NCBI GenBank assembly: GCA_022579005.1
Contig: MU401778.1
Location: 1-33,794, forward strand
Direction: 5' to 3'
Source: Poronia punctata
Lineage: Eukaryota; Ascomycota; Sordariomycetes; Xylariales; Xylariaceae
DNA: 33,794 bases
Under the pieces are notes generated by a model. That model did no database searches, had not been told where the DNA came from, and worked only from the letters and a program-made list of their open reading frames with translations. Below, in pieces: positions 1 through 12,708 of the stretch (the stretch's first letter is position 1; every line of letters begins with the position of its first letter). Made by a program: the position numbers and the translations under genes.

Positions 1-1424
1 AATTTAGCTTTTTTAATAGTTTATTTACTAAGTTTAATATATTTAATTAGTATTTTATATTAAAATTAAACTATACTAGCTTATATACTTAGTAAATAAG
101 CTTTTTTAAAAAGTTTTGCGCTAATAAGTTAATTATACTTTTTAAAGCTATATAATTTATTTATACTATAAAAGTTTTATTTTTTTTAAAAAAATATTAC
201 TACTAATACTTATAGCTTTTTATAATTACTAAAAGCTTTTATTAGCTTATTGCTTATTTAGTTTTTATATTTATAAGCTTTTATAATTAATAAGTAATTA
301 GTTTTTATATTTTTTTATAAAGTTATAATAATATTTTTAATATTACTTTTATTAATATATTTATTTTTACTTTAATATATAAATAGCTATTTTAGTAGTA
401 AAAAGTAGTTGCTAGTATAAAGGCTTTTTTTATATTTTTAAATATTTAGTTTGCTTTTAAAGTTTATTTAAAAATATAGCTTAGTAAAGTATAACTTTTT
501 TAAATTACTATAATTAGCACTATAATATTTATATACTTAGTTATAAACTTTTTATAAAAGTTTATAAACTTTAAAAATATTTATATATTATATATTAAAG
601 TTAATACTTTTTACTTTTAAATAGTAATAATTTTTTAAAAATCTATTTTTATTTTTTTAGTTATAATAATAAACTTTAAAAACTTTATTTTAGTTTTAAA
701 AAACTTATACTTTAATAGCTTTATAAATAATTAATACTTTGCTAATTGCTTATAAACTAATTAAAAATATTTTTTATATTTTTTTTTTATTTTTTTAAAA
801 AACTATAATATTATTTAAATAAACTATATAAATATAATTTACTAGCTTAGCTAATACTTTATATATATAAGCTTAAAAAGTTATAAAAACATTAGTTAGT
901 TTAAAAAGTATAACTATATATTTAAAATGCTTATATTTTATTTAAAAAGTAGTTTTTTACTTATTGCTATATTTAATTTAAATATAATAGTAAGTATTTT
1001 TAAAATTTAGCTTTAAAAAAACCTTTGCTAACTTTAGCTTATTTATTACTTATAATATAAAAAGTAAAAAATACTTATTTTTTATAATTATTTTATTTAA
1101 GCTTTTATAATTAATATAAAGCTTTATAGTTTTATTTTTTTTTAGTATAAATAAAATAAAAGCTTTTATATTTGCTTTTAAATATTATATATAGCTTATT
1201 TAAAAGTTTTTTATAAAGTACTTTTTAAATACTTACTATTAAGCTTTTATAATAAAATAAATTAAGCTAAATAGTATTTATATTTTTTTTACTAAGTTTA
1301 TTATATATTATACTTTTTTTAGTACTAATAACCTTTTTACTAATAGCTTAAAATATATATGCTAAAACGCTTTAAAATATTTAAATAAATTAATTTTATT
1401 TTTAATATTGCGATAAAAATTAAA
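1..1424. other. AT-rich RIP-type block, no gene
   Basis: The sequence is almost entirely A and T, with remaining C and G mostly in GCT, ACT and AGC contexts and with very many TpA steps. Stops occur in all frames and no ORF of 60 codons is present. This composition is what RIP leaves in repeated DNA of Pezizomycotina. The top strand is visibly richer in T than A. If the original element had an A-rich sense strand, as many retroelements do, it would be encoded on the minus strand. I cannot name the element family. Confidence 0.75.
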
Positions 1425-1715
1425 GATTTTCAAAGATCACTCCAACTTTACACTAAAAGAGGTCTAGCTAGAGTAAACGCATTAACTGGGTTTTAAGGGC
1501 TTTGTATTAATTACGGCTTTATAAAGGTATTACGAAAAGCATGACTTAGTGTATTATATATACGATAGATGGCTAGGTATTTAGGTTTAAAAAGTAACGC
1601 AAAAATAATAGCTATATATATAAAAACAGAAATCAAGCTAGCCCCTTTTAGTTTTGTAGCTACCCTATAACGTAAAGCGTAACTAGCATGCATGCTAATT
1701 ACGTCGCAATATTAA
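1425..1715. other. Less-mutated patch inside the AT-rich block
   Basis: This stretch of about 290 bp has clearly more G and C than either side, including CpG, CCC and GGG words that are nearly absent elsewhere in the block. It ends in a perfect 14-bp palindrome (TAGCATGCATGCTA, about 1685-1698). A 60-codon minus-strand ORF (1511-1693) crosses it, but it has no recognisable domain. It may be a unique-sequence remnant trapped between two mutated repeats, or a part of a repeat that escaped mutation. I recognise no RNA gene or protein in it. Confidence 0.5.
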
Positions 1716-4109
1716 GCTTATTATTAATTTTAAAAAATAGTAACTTTTTTTTAAAGCTAATACTTATACTTATTAAGTTAGCAACGTATACTGCTTAATT
1801 ACTAACTATATTTTTAACAAACTTTTTAAAATTTATTTTTTAATATTTACTATAAAACTATTAAATAAAAGCTATATTTAATAATATATTTAACTAATTT
1901 ATTTTTAGCTATAATATTAAAAGCTTTAATGCTTTTTATTTTTTATATATTATATAAAATACTTATTTAAAAGTTTGCTTAATCTTTTAAATGTTAACTA
2001 TTTAAAAACTAGCTATATAAGCTACTTAGTACCTTATTAGCTTTTTATTTAGTTTTATTAATAAAAATAATAAAATATTTACTTTTTATAAGTGTTTTTT
2101 TTAAAAGTTTTTATATATAATATTAATTTAAGCTTTTATATTTATATTTATAATAACCTTTTTTAGCTTTTGCTTACTGCTTAAAAAAACTATAATTGCT
2201 ACTTAAAACAGCTTTATAGTACTAAATACTTTATAAAACTTTATTAAAATAAATTAAATATATTAACTTACTTTAGCTTAGCTTTTAACTTTTTATTTTT
2301 AAAATTTAACTAAGTTGCTTAAATATTTTATACTTTACTTTTAAGCTATTTTAATAGTTTTTGCTTAACTTTGCTTAATTAATAATTTAATATTAATTGC
2401 TTATTTTTTAAGCAATACTTAGCTATATAGCTTTTTTTACTATAATAGTAGCACTTTATAAAGCTATTACTAATATATGCTAATTTCTTTTAGTTTTAAT
2501 TTATTTTTTATTTTAATAAGTTATTAATTTTTTTTTAAATTACTTAAGCACTTTTAAATTATTTACTAACTTTTTTTACTTTAGTAAACATTTAATATAT
2601 TTTTGCTTTTATAGTAGCTTATGCTTTTTATTAGCATAATACTAAGTGCTTTATTAATTTTTAGCTTTTTAATATATTATAATTATATTATTAAGCAATA
2701 TATACTGCTTTACTAAAACTTTTTTTAATTTTTTTTAAAGTTTATATTAATAATTAAAAGCTAGTTAGCTATTATTTTTTAATAATATAGCACTTTTAAG
2801 CTTTTATATTAATACTTGCTAATAAAAAAAAATCTTTTAAGTTTTTATTTTTTTATTATTAAAGCTTATATAACTACTTTTAAAAAGTTTGCTTAAATAG
2901 CTTTAAGTTAACGTTTTTTTGCTAAATAAACTTTTAAAAGTTATTAAAAGTAGTTTTATTTTTTAAATTATTATAATTTAATATATTTTAATAAAAATGC
3001 TAATTTATTTAAATATTAAATTTAGCTTATATTAAAGCTTATATAATTTATATTAAATTTTTATAGCTAAGCTTTTATTAATTATTTTTTTTATAGCTAT
3101 AATTTAGTTTTTAATTTTTATAGTATTAGTATTTTACTTTAGCTGCTTATAATTATATATAAAAGCTTTAGCGTTATTTTTATATTATAGCTTTTTTTAC
3201 TTAGTAAGTAGCTAAAATAATTATAAGTTTTAATTTATTATATTAATAATTTAGTTTAAAAAATTGTTTTTTTAGCTTTTTAAACTTTTATAAAAACTAT
3301 TATAATAAAAGCTTTTATTAAATAAACTGCTATATAATAGTAGCTTAAAATAAAAAAAATAGCTTTTACTTTTTTAACTTTTTTAAAAGTTGCTAGCTAT
3401 TAGCTAATTATTTATTTTAATAAGTAGTATATTTTATTTTAAATTTTTTAGTTTGCTTTTTAGTTTTTTGCTTTTTTTATTACGTTTATTATTACTTTTT
3501 TATTTTTAGCTATTTATAAATTTAGCTTAACTATTAGCTAGTTTTTTTAGTTTTTATTGCTTATTTTTAATATTAAATTTATTAAGCTTATTTATATTAT
3601 TGCTAGTTATTTACTTAGTAATTATAAATTATATTTAGTTTTTAGTTTAAATTTTTTTATTAAATATTATATTATAACTTAAAAATATAAAATTAAAAAA
3701 GTATAAAAGTTTAAATAATAAAGTAGTTATAAAGTAATATTACTAGCAATTTTAAAAACTAAATATATTAAATAACTTTTATTTAGTTAATTAAGTAAAT
3801 AACTAAACTAGCTAAAAAAATTAAAAAAAGTATAACTAGCAAAGCTTTAGCTATTAGTTAGTATAGCTTTAGCTAATAAGTAGTTTATATGCAAATAGCT
3901 TAGTAAATATGTTTTTTAGCTAAGTGCTTTATTATATATAGTTTTTCTTTATTAAATAGTATAGTAAATTAATTAATTAATATAACTTATTTAGTTATAT
4001 TTTACTTTTTTTTATAGTAGCAGCTAGGTATAAATTAAGTATATTGTTTTTTAAGACCTTAGCACTTATTTTATACCTTTTTAAAGCCTAAACTTTAACT
4101 AAAATAATA
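1716..4109. other. AT-rich RIP-type block, T-rich top strand
   Basis: This is degraded AT-rich DNA with stops in every frame and no ORF of 60 codons. The top strand carries long T runs, unlike the A-rich interior of the retrotransposon that follows, so the underlying repeat is probably a different copy in the opposite orientation. The last 100 bp or so (about 4010-4109) keep more G and C (CAGC, AGACC, GCC words). That marks the approach to the retrotransposon insertion site. No terminal repeat of this block could be identified by eye. Confidence 0.6.
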
Positions 4110-4114
4110 AGTAA
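4110..4114. repeat. Target-site duplication, left copy (AGTAA)
   Basis: The 5-mer AGTAA lies directly before the TGTTA start of the left LTR and is repeated exactly after the right LTR at 11742-11746. LTR-retrotransposon integration typically duplicates 4-6 bp of target. Confidence 0.85.
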
Positions 4115-4523
4115 TGTTAAAACATTAGTAATAACACTATAGCTAAGAACGCGGCTTAGGCTGCTAAGGCTATAAGAGTTAAGCTAACCTAACTAAATAA
4201 ACAAAGTACTTGTTAGCTATATAGTAGCTAACTTATAGCGTAAATACTAGCAAAGTTTTTTAGCCCTTTTAATTTTAATTAAATTAGTTAGTTTTATATA
4301 AAGACAATATAAAAAAAAATTACGCCTTAGCTATAATTTTTAACTTAAAATAAAAATAATTATATAAAACTAATTTAAAAAATAAAATTTATTATTATTT
4401 ATTTTATATATTATTTATTACTTTATTTTTTTATTTTATAAAAAAACAAAGTTTTTAGCTATATATATTTATTATATATATAAAAAATAAAGTACTTTTT
4501 ATTTTTTAGTAAAAAAACTAATA
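4115..4523. repeat. Left LTR
   Basis: This LTR aligns along its whole length with 11332-11741. Differences are almost all C/T or G/A transitions. It starts TGTTA and ends CTAATA, where the right copy has CTAACA, so the terminal CA was converted to TA here. The first half (to about 4310) keeps many G and C bases that the right copy has lost, for example around the AACGCGGC word and the TAAGGCT word. The second half has lost essentially all of those the right copy keeps. An LTR would normally hold the promoter and polyadenylation signal, but in this base composition TATA-like words cannot be told from background. Confidence 0.9.
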
Positions 4524-7500
4524 TTAATTAGTTATTATTTTTAATAATATATATTATTATTTATTAATAATAAATTAGCAAAGTACTTTAATAAACAAGA
4601 TTTTTTAAAATATTATTATATAAAGTAATATTGCTTTATAAAACGCTTTATATAAAAAGATTTTTTTTAAATCTTACAATATTACTTTAAGCTTTGCTTT
4701 TTTTTAAGCAAAAAACGTATAGCTTATATAAGCTTATAAGTAAGCATTTTTATATTTTTTATTTTCTTTTATTATATAAACTGCTATAATAGCTAAAAAT
4801 AAAAGCTAATTTTTAAACGCTTAAAAAAACTATATTATTAAAAACACTACTAGTAGTATTTAAAGTCTTTATGCTTTTATATATAAAAATATTTTTATAA
4901 GTTTAAATATTAATATTAAAGTTTAAAAAAACTATGTTAACTTTAACTATTTTAATATAAAATCTTAGCTTAACTAGCTATTTAATAAAAAAATAGTTAT
5001 AATGTACGTAGCTAAATACTTATATAATTATATATAAAATAATAAACTTTTTATAAATAGCTTTATATATAATTATTAAGCAAACTTTAAAAGTTAAAAC
5101 TAAAATATTTTTAAAATAGTTAAAAATAGTTTTTAAAAAAAGCTTTAAAATTAAGTTTAAAAAAAAGTCTTTATGTTTACTTTTAAAAAAAACTTATATA
5201 TAAAGAAATTAAAAAAAATTTTATAGTTTATAGCTATTATATAATTTATAATAATATTTTTAGTTATATTATTATATTTACTTATTTTATAACTATTAAC
5301 CCTTATTTAACTTATACTTAAACTTATACTTATTTTTATACTTATATTTATATTTATACTTATACTTATACTTATAGTAAAGCTTATATTTGTAACTATA
5401 TTAGCACCTATACTTATAGCTGCACTAGCAGCTTATTTTTATATAAAAATACTTATTTTATTATATTACTAATAGCTAAACCTTTTATATTAAATATAAC
5501 TTTAAAAAGTATGTTTTTTTATTAAAAAATAAAATTAACTTTTAGCACTTAATATAACAAATTTGCTAAATAATGTTAAACTTTATTAATAATAATAGCT
5601 TTATAGCTAAAAGTATAGTAATAACTAATACTTATTAGCAACTTTTTTTTAAAAAAATATATACTTTTAAAAGTATAGCATAAAAAACCTTTATATAAAA
5701 ACATTTTAAATATTAACGCTAGTACTATATAAAAGTGCTATTAACTTTTTTTTATTTAAGCTAGTTTATTTAAACTAAGTTAAGCTAAAGCTTTTTATAA
5801 TATTTAATAAAATATAGCAAAAAAACTAAAACTATATAAAATAACTATATAATATTTTTTTAATAAAATATATATTTTTATAACTATATATAAAAAGCTT
5901 AGTTTTTGTTTAATATAATATTATACTGTTTTTTTAATAATGTTTTAAAATTGTATAAAGTAGTACTATATTAATTATATTAAATTAATAAAAAAATCAA
6001 ATAAAATATATAATATGCTTAATATATATTTTAATACTTATATTAATTATAATTAATATTAAACTAATTAAACTATAATAACTTTTATATAAATTAAAAA
6101 TAAAAACTTAAAAAAGTTTAACTTAAAACTGCTTAAATTACTATTTAATAAACTTTAACTTATATAATAAATATTAAAATTAAAGTTTAATAGTAAAACT
6201 TTTTTATATATAACTATTATATAAGTATATATTAAAATTATTAAGCTTAAGCTAGCGCTTATTGCTTAAAAAGCAATAAGCAAAGCTTTAATATTTAACT
6301 TATAAGCAATAATATAAGTTGCTATTAATAAATAAATAACTTAGTACTTAATATATAAAAAACTAGCTAATATTAACTATATTAACTAAAAGTATAATTA
6401 TAATTAAGCTTAAAAGTTATTTAAACAACATATAAAAAAATATTTAAAAAAAAATAAATTTACTTTTTTTAAACTTATTTTTTATATATTTACTTTTTAA
6501 GCAGCATAGTTTAAGTAGCATGCTATATAATAATGCTTTATATATAAAAAGCTAAATTATAAATTATATAACTATTTAAAAAAAAAAAAAAATAAAGCTT
6601 GTGTTTTATATATTATAGTATATAAAAATTATAATATTCTTATTACTAATAATATTAACGCATATATTTAAAAGTATAAAAAAATAAAAGTTAAAAAGCT
6701 ATTAAATAATAATAATAATATAGCTAATAATTTTAATTTAAAAAAAAGCAACTAAGCTATTTAATTTTTAATAAAAGCTATTTACTTTTATTATACTATA
6801 AAAGAAAATATTTACTAGCTTATAGCAAAACTTATAAGCTTAGTAAATTTATTTTTTTTAAAAAATTAGTATACTTATAAGTACTAAAATATTTTATAAA
6901 ATACTAAAGCAGCTAAAATATTAATTATTAAATACTTATAAGCTAAAGCTTTTATATAAAAATACTTAAAAACTAAAATTAACTAAACTTTAAATAGTAT
7001 AATAATATGCTTTAAAAAAGCAATAAAAAAAAGTTTATTAAGTTTATAAAAATTTAAACTTTTATTAGCAAAGTAACGTTTTATATTTTAAAAATACTTA
7101 CTTTTTTTTTGCTTTTATTATATAACGTAAATAAGCTTAAGGCCTACTTTAATAATATTAAAAATAAAATTATATAATATAATAAAGTTAAAATTTTTAT
7201 TATTTAAAAATAAAGCTATTTATTTTTTTATATTTTAATTACTAAAGCAGTTATATATTTTATAAAGCTAAAGCTATGCTAACTTTATTAATGTTTTAAA
7301 TACTTTTATATAAAAAAGCTATATAACTTGCTTAAGTTAGTAAGCTATAGTAATATTAGTATAAAAGCTTTAAAAAAAAATTAAAAAGTTTATTATTAAT
7401 GCTAAACTTATAATCTAGCTTTATAAAAGTTTAAGTTTGCATTTTATAATAACTTTAATTTTAACTATAAAGTTATTATTAATATTATATACTTAAATAA

Positions 7501-10500
7501 TAAGCTAATACTATATATAATTAATAATAATATATTATTTTAAGCTACTAGATTTTTAAAGTTACTATTTATATATAATATATAAAATATACTTTACTAA
7601 TACTAAATAAATATATACTAAAAGCTTTTTAATTATATTGTTTATAATTTTAATATAAACTTTATATTTAAAAAGTTTTATAATAATGCTTAGCTTATTA
7701 AAGTATTATATATTATAAAACTAATAAAAGTATATTAAGTAGTTAAAAAAATTAAAAAAGCATATAGCTTTTTATATAAAGCTTTTAATATTTTATATAA
7801 AAAGCTATAAAGTAGTATAAAAAAAAATATTTTTTAAATAATAGTTAAAGTATTAAATAATATTATTAAACCTAATAAACTAGTACTAACGCTGCTTATT
7901 TTTAGTACATATTTAAAAGTTAATATTAACTTTTTTTTATTTTTTAATATTATATAAAAAGCTAAAGTAGTTAAAAAAGCTATAAAAAAGCTTTAAATAA
8001 TTAAAGCAAAAAAAAACATTTTTAAAGCTTTAAATATTTATAATAGCTTTATAACGTATAACATATTATTATTTTTATTAAAAAACAAAGTAATAATATA
8101 AAAAAAAAACAAAAAATAAACTAGACTATATAAAATTGCATTAATTAATAACTAAAATATTATTATTAATATAGTTAATAAACTAACGCAATTTTAATAT
8201 ACTTAAGTTAAGCTATACTATAAAAATTAAGTTAATGTAAATTTTATAAATTTTAAAATTAGCTAACTTATAATAAAAACTTAGCAGCAATGCTAAAGCA
8301 AACTAAAAAAAATGCCTTATATAAAGTTTATTTAATAACTAAAAAAAAAAAAACTACGACCTTATAATATAACTATAAAAAAGTAACATAATTATTATTT
8401 TAAAACTTTTATTTTAAAAGTTTAATAAAGCAAAAATTAAAAATTTAGCTACTAAAAGCGTATTTATACTTATAAAATATAATAAAGCAATTTATAGTAA
8501 TACTTAAATTTTTAATATATGCTTAACTATAAAAAGTTAAAAATAAAATAATAATGCTATATAAAAAATCTAAGCTTATTATTTAAAAGTATAATAATTA
8601 AAAAAAGCAAAAGCTGCTTACTTAATTACTAACTATTTAAAAAATAAGCTAATAGCTTATTTTTATACTAAGTTTTTTTTTAGTTAAAAAGTATAATATA
8701 TAAAGTAAACTTTGCAATATTTTATAAGTATATATATAGTTAAAAAACAAGTTAACTTATATAATATATGCTAAATTATTTAAAAAGTTAAAAAACGCAT
8801 ACTTTTTTAGCACTTTTTTATATATTATATAACCTTTATATAGCTTAGCAAAATTTAAGCTATACTAGTTTAAAACATACTATAATTATTATTATATAAA
8901 GTTAAAAATAAAAGTTTTAATATATAATTTATGCTTTTTATATATAAATATAAAACTAAAGCAATTTAGCATTACTAAACCTTAAACTAATAATATGTTT
9001 AGTATAGTATTAAAAGAATTTTTTAAAAAAAAGAAAAAAAAGCTGTTTTTTTAAGCAAAAAATAAAACAATTTTATTACGTAACTAACTTATTAAATTTA
9101 ATAAAGCAAAAATTAAAATTTAAAATAATAACTTTATACTTTAATAAAAAAAATAAGCTTAAAACTTTTAGCTAGTTAATAAAAAAGTACTAAATACTAT
9201 ATAGCAATATATTATATAATAAGCTTAAAAAGTATATATTATATTTATATGCTAACTAAAAACATTATATAACTTATTTGCTATTATATAAGTTACCTAA
9301 CTAATAAAAAATAATATTAAAGCACTAAATATATAGCTATAATAGTAAATTAAAAATAAAAATTAAAGTTTATAATATATTTTTTTTAACCTTTATAGTA
9401 TAAAGCTATTTATTTTTACTAATAGCTTTTTTATAAATAATAAAAACCTAAGTTTTTAACTTAAATTTATTATTATTTTTAGTATAAAGTATTAAATAAA
9501 AAATAATTTTATTATTTATAGTAATATTATATATTAAAGCTTTTTTAAGTATAAAAAAATTATTTAAAGCATACTAGCTAGTAAGCTATATAAAATAGTA
9601 AAAAGTGTTAATTATACTATTATACTTAATATAATGTTATAAAAGATTATTAATATACTAAAATTGCTATAAATCTTAATAATTATTTATATAGATTTTT
9701 ATTTACTATATAAATATTTTGTTAAGCTTAGTATAATATAAAAAAAGCAGCTTATAATTAATATTATAGCTTTTAAAAAAGCGTATAAAATAAAAAATAT
9801 TATAAAAATTTTTTAAATTAATAATAAAAATAACTTAGCAAATACTTATATAAAAAATAATTTTAATATAGCTTTAAAACAGTTAATTATTACTAATAAG
9901 CTTATAATATATGTTAAAGCTTATATTAACTATATAAAAACATTATAATAATAAATATAATTATAAATATATATATAGGTTATTAAATTAGCAAAAAAAA
10001 TGCGTTAATTTATTATATAACTATAATCTACTAAAATGCTACTTATTTTGCTTAATTTACTTTTTTTTATTTAACTTAATAATAATTGCTAATTTTTATA
10101 ATTTGCTTTTTTTAATAGCAAAAATACTATTTTCCTTTTTATTTTTTTTATTTTTTTTATTATTATTATTGTTATTATTATTAGCAGTAGTAAAATTAAC
10201 AAAGTATATATAATAATGTTTATAAAACTAGTAAACGTATAAAGTATAAGCACTATTTTAATATTTAGTAAAAAATTAATAATTATAAAAAAGCAAAAGC
10301 AAACTTTATATAAAGTTGTACTTATTAATATAAAAAAAAGCAGTAAGCTAACTATAAAACTAAACTAGCAACATATAAAAGTATTTTTTTTAGCAAATAA
10401 GTTTAATAAAAAATTATTAAATACTAGCGTTAAAAAAAAACACTAATAAAAAAATTAACATTTTAATTAAAACATATAAAAATATATTTTTTATTATTTT

Positions 10501-11331
10501 ATAAACAAAAAATTAGTATAGTATAAAGTATATAAAATAAAAAATTATAAATATTAATTAAAAAGTACTAAAAAAAAACATAATAGTAGCTATTAAAAAA
10601 GTAATGCAAATTTAAAAAAAGCTATTAAGCTAAACTGTATAGCGTATAATACTAAAAGGTAACTTGTTACTAAAGCTGCTAAAAATAATAAAAAATATTA
10701 TAGCGCAAAGTAAAAAAAAAAGCATAAAATAAACTTAATTAATTTTTAGTAGCAGTATAAAAAAAAACTTTAAATTTTTTACTATATAAAAAAAAAAAAA
10801 GTAATAAAAAAAAAATAAAATAAAATAAGTAGTAAAAAGTAAAAGGTTTTTATATACTAATAACTAATTATATAAAATTAGCGTTTATAACTAATAATAG
10901 TAGTTATAAAAGTTATACTTTTTTTACTTTTTTAGCAACATATAATAGCTACTTTTATTAGCTATATTTACTAATTTTAACTATATTTTTTAATTATAAT
11001 CTTATTATGCATAAAAAATTACTTAATAGCTACTAAGCAATTACTTTTTTACTTATATTAATACTAGCAATATTATATATATACTTATAATTACTATAAT
11101 AAACTATTTTAGTTTAAACTTAAAACTAAATTTATACTTTAGTATAAAAAAAGGTTATAACTTAAAAACAAAAAAAAAGTATAAAAGTACAGATATTTAT
11201 TTAATTTTATTTTATTTTTTAAAAGTTATTTTTAATACACTAACCCCTTTATATAAAAAAACAAAAAAAAACACATTTATTTTATATATATAAAAAATAA
11301 ACGTTTTTATACAAAAAAAAAAAACTCCTAG
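4524..11331. pseudogene. Retrotransposon interior, coding capacity destroyed
   Basis: This is where gag and pol would lie, but no ORF of 60 codons or more survives on either strand. Stop codons are dense in all frames, as expected when TGG and CAA/CAG-type codons become TAG/TAA through C-to-T and G-to-A changes. The top strand is A-rich. A run of 12 A (11313-11324) lies seven bases before the right LTR and could be the remains of a polypurine tract, but intervening pyrimidines make this weak. No primer-binding site for a specific tRNA is recognisable after the left LTR. A (CTTATA)-like repeat occurs near 5290-5380. Confidence 0.7.
5290..5380. repeat. Imperfect hexanucleotide repeat (CTTATA-like)
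   Basis: There are about a dozen consecutive or near-consecutive CTTATA, CTTATT or TTTATA units on the plus strand inside the retrotransposon interior. The variants differ mainly by C-to-T, so the array could have been more uniform before mutation. It could be a microsatellite that grew within the element or a low-complexity coding repeat. I see no function. Confidence 0.55.
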
Positions 11332-11741
11332 TATTAAAATATTAATAACAATACTATAGCTAAAAACGCAGCTTAGGCTGCTAAAGCTATAAAAGTTAAG
11401 CTAACTTAACTAAGTAAACAAAGTACTTATTAGCTATATAGTAGCTAACTTATAGCGTAAACACTAATAAAGTTTTTTTAGCCCTTTTAATTTTAATTAA
11501 ATTAGTTAGTTTTATATAAAAACAATATAAAAAAAAATTACGCCTTAGCTATAATTTTTAACTTAAAACAAAAACAATTATATAAAACTAATTTAAAAAA
11601 TAAAATTTATTATTATTTATTTTATATATTGTTTATTGCTTTATTTTTTTATTTTATAAAGGAACAAAGTCTTTAGCTATATACATTTATTGTACGTATA
11701 AAAAACAAAGTACTCCTTATTTTTTAGTAAAAAAACTAACA
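11332..11741. repeat. Right LTR
   Basis: Partner of 4115-4523. It begins TATTA, where the left copy has TGTTA, and ends with the intact TAACA. The second half retains C and G bases lost in the left copy, for example GGAACAAAG, ATACATTTATTGTACG and TACTCC words near 11660-11716. The first half is the more degraded of the pair. Both copies share long unchanged AT-rich stretches. Confidence 0.9.
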
Positions 11742-11746
11742 AGTAA
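11742..11746. repeat. Target-site duplication, right copy (AGTAA)
   Basis: This is an exact copy of the 5-mer at 4110-4114, directly after the TAACA end of the right LTR. Confidence 0.85.
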
Positions 11747-12633
11747 AGTTATTTTTTAAAACTTTAAGTATTATTATTAAGTTAAAAACTAGTTAAAGTT
11801 ATTTTTTTAAATCTTTTTAATTAATATTAATTATATTTTTATAAAAGCTTTTTTATATTAAGTAAAAACTTTATAAATAAGTTAAAATTATATAATTTTT
11901 TTTTAAATAGCTAAAGCTATTTTTATACTATTATATTTAAGTTATAAATAAAATAATTTTTTATAGCGCTAACGTTTATAGTTACTTTTGCTAAGGCTTA
12001 ATTTATTAAAATGCCTAGTTATACTTTATACATTATATACTACTTGTTTTTTTAAACTTATAAAGTATAAAAGTATTATATAAGATATTTTTTTTTTTAA
12101 TTTATATTAAACGTTTTTTTTTTTATTATATATATTTATTTTTTATATTACTTTTTAATTAAACTAAAAGCTAAATAAGCAAGCTAAATAAATAAAATAA
12201 ATAATAATAGTAGCAAAGCTAATAACAACTTTATTATAAGCAATATTAATAAATTAAGCTATAAGTTTTAAATAATTTACGCTATTAATATATTAACTTT
12301 ACTAAGTTATTATAATTTACTTAATTTTTAAGTGCTATTTAAACTTTAATAAAGCTTATAAAATAATTTATATATTATAAGTGCTAAAAATATTAAAAAA
12401 TAAAAAAGATAATAAAGCAATATAGCAAGCTTTAAAATAAAATATATTTAATTAAAAGTAGTTTTAAAAGCAAATAAATTAAACTATTAAGTATTTAGTA
12501 AATTAAATTAAAAAAGTAAATAATTTTTAAATAAATATAAAATTTAATATAAAGTTTATAATAAGTAAAATAAACTTATTTATTTAAACTACTTAAAGTA
12601 AGCTAGCAACATTATAATTATTAACTTTAATAT

Positions 12634-12708
12634 AAGCGTACTTTATATAAAAGCAAGCGTACTTTATATAAAAGTAAGCATACTTTATATAAAAGCAAGC
12701 GTAGCTTA
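12634..12708. repeat. 21-bp tandem repeat, three copies
   Basis: Units at 12634-12654, 12655-12675 and 12676-12696 share the core ACTTTATATAAAAG, followed by a partial fourth unit. Differences are transitions only (AAGCGT to AAGCAT; GC to GT). The array lies in degraded AT-rich DNA and its function is unknown. Confidence 0.8.

Larger units (their letters stand above)
4115..11741. mobile_element. RIP-degraded LTR retrotransposon with TSD
   Basis: Two direct repeats of 409 and 410 bp (4115-4523 and 11332-11741) flank a 6.8-kb interior, giving a 7,627-bp element. The 5' copy begins TGTTA and the 3' copy ends TAACA, so the element keeps the standard inverted TG..CA ends. The identical 5-mer AGTAA lies directly outside each end (4110-4114 and 11742-11746), a target-site duplication of the size made by retroviral-type integrases. 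Both LTRs in one place with a matching duplication mean a single insertion, not a rearranged pair. The interior is too degraded to tell Copia from Gypsy by eye. The A-rich top strand suggests, weakly, that the sense strand is plus. No part can be coding today. Confidence 0.9.

Noticed and set aside
1511..1693. 60-codon minus-strand ORF with a hydrophobic middle segment
   Set aside because: It is the only ORF of this length in 20 kb of AT-rich DNA, has no recognisable domain or intron signals, and fits a chance reading of the less mutated patch.
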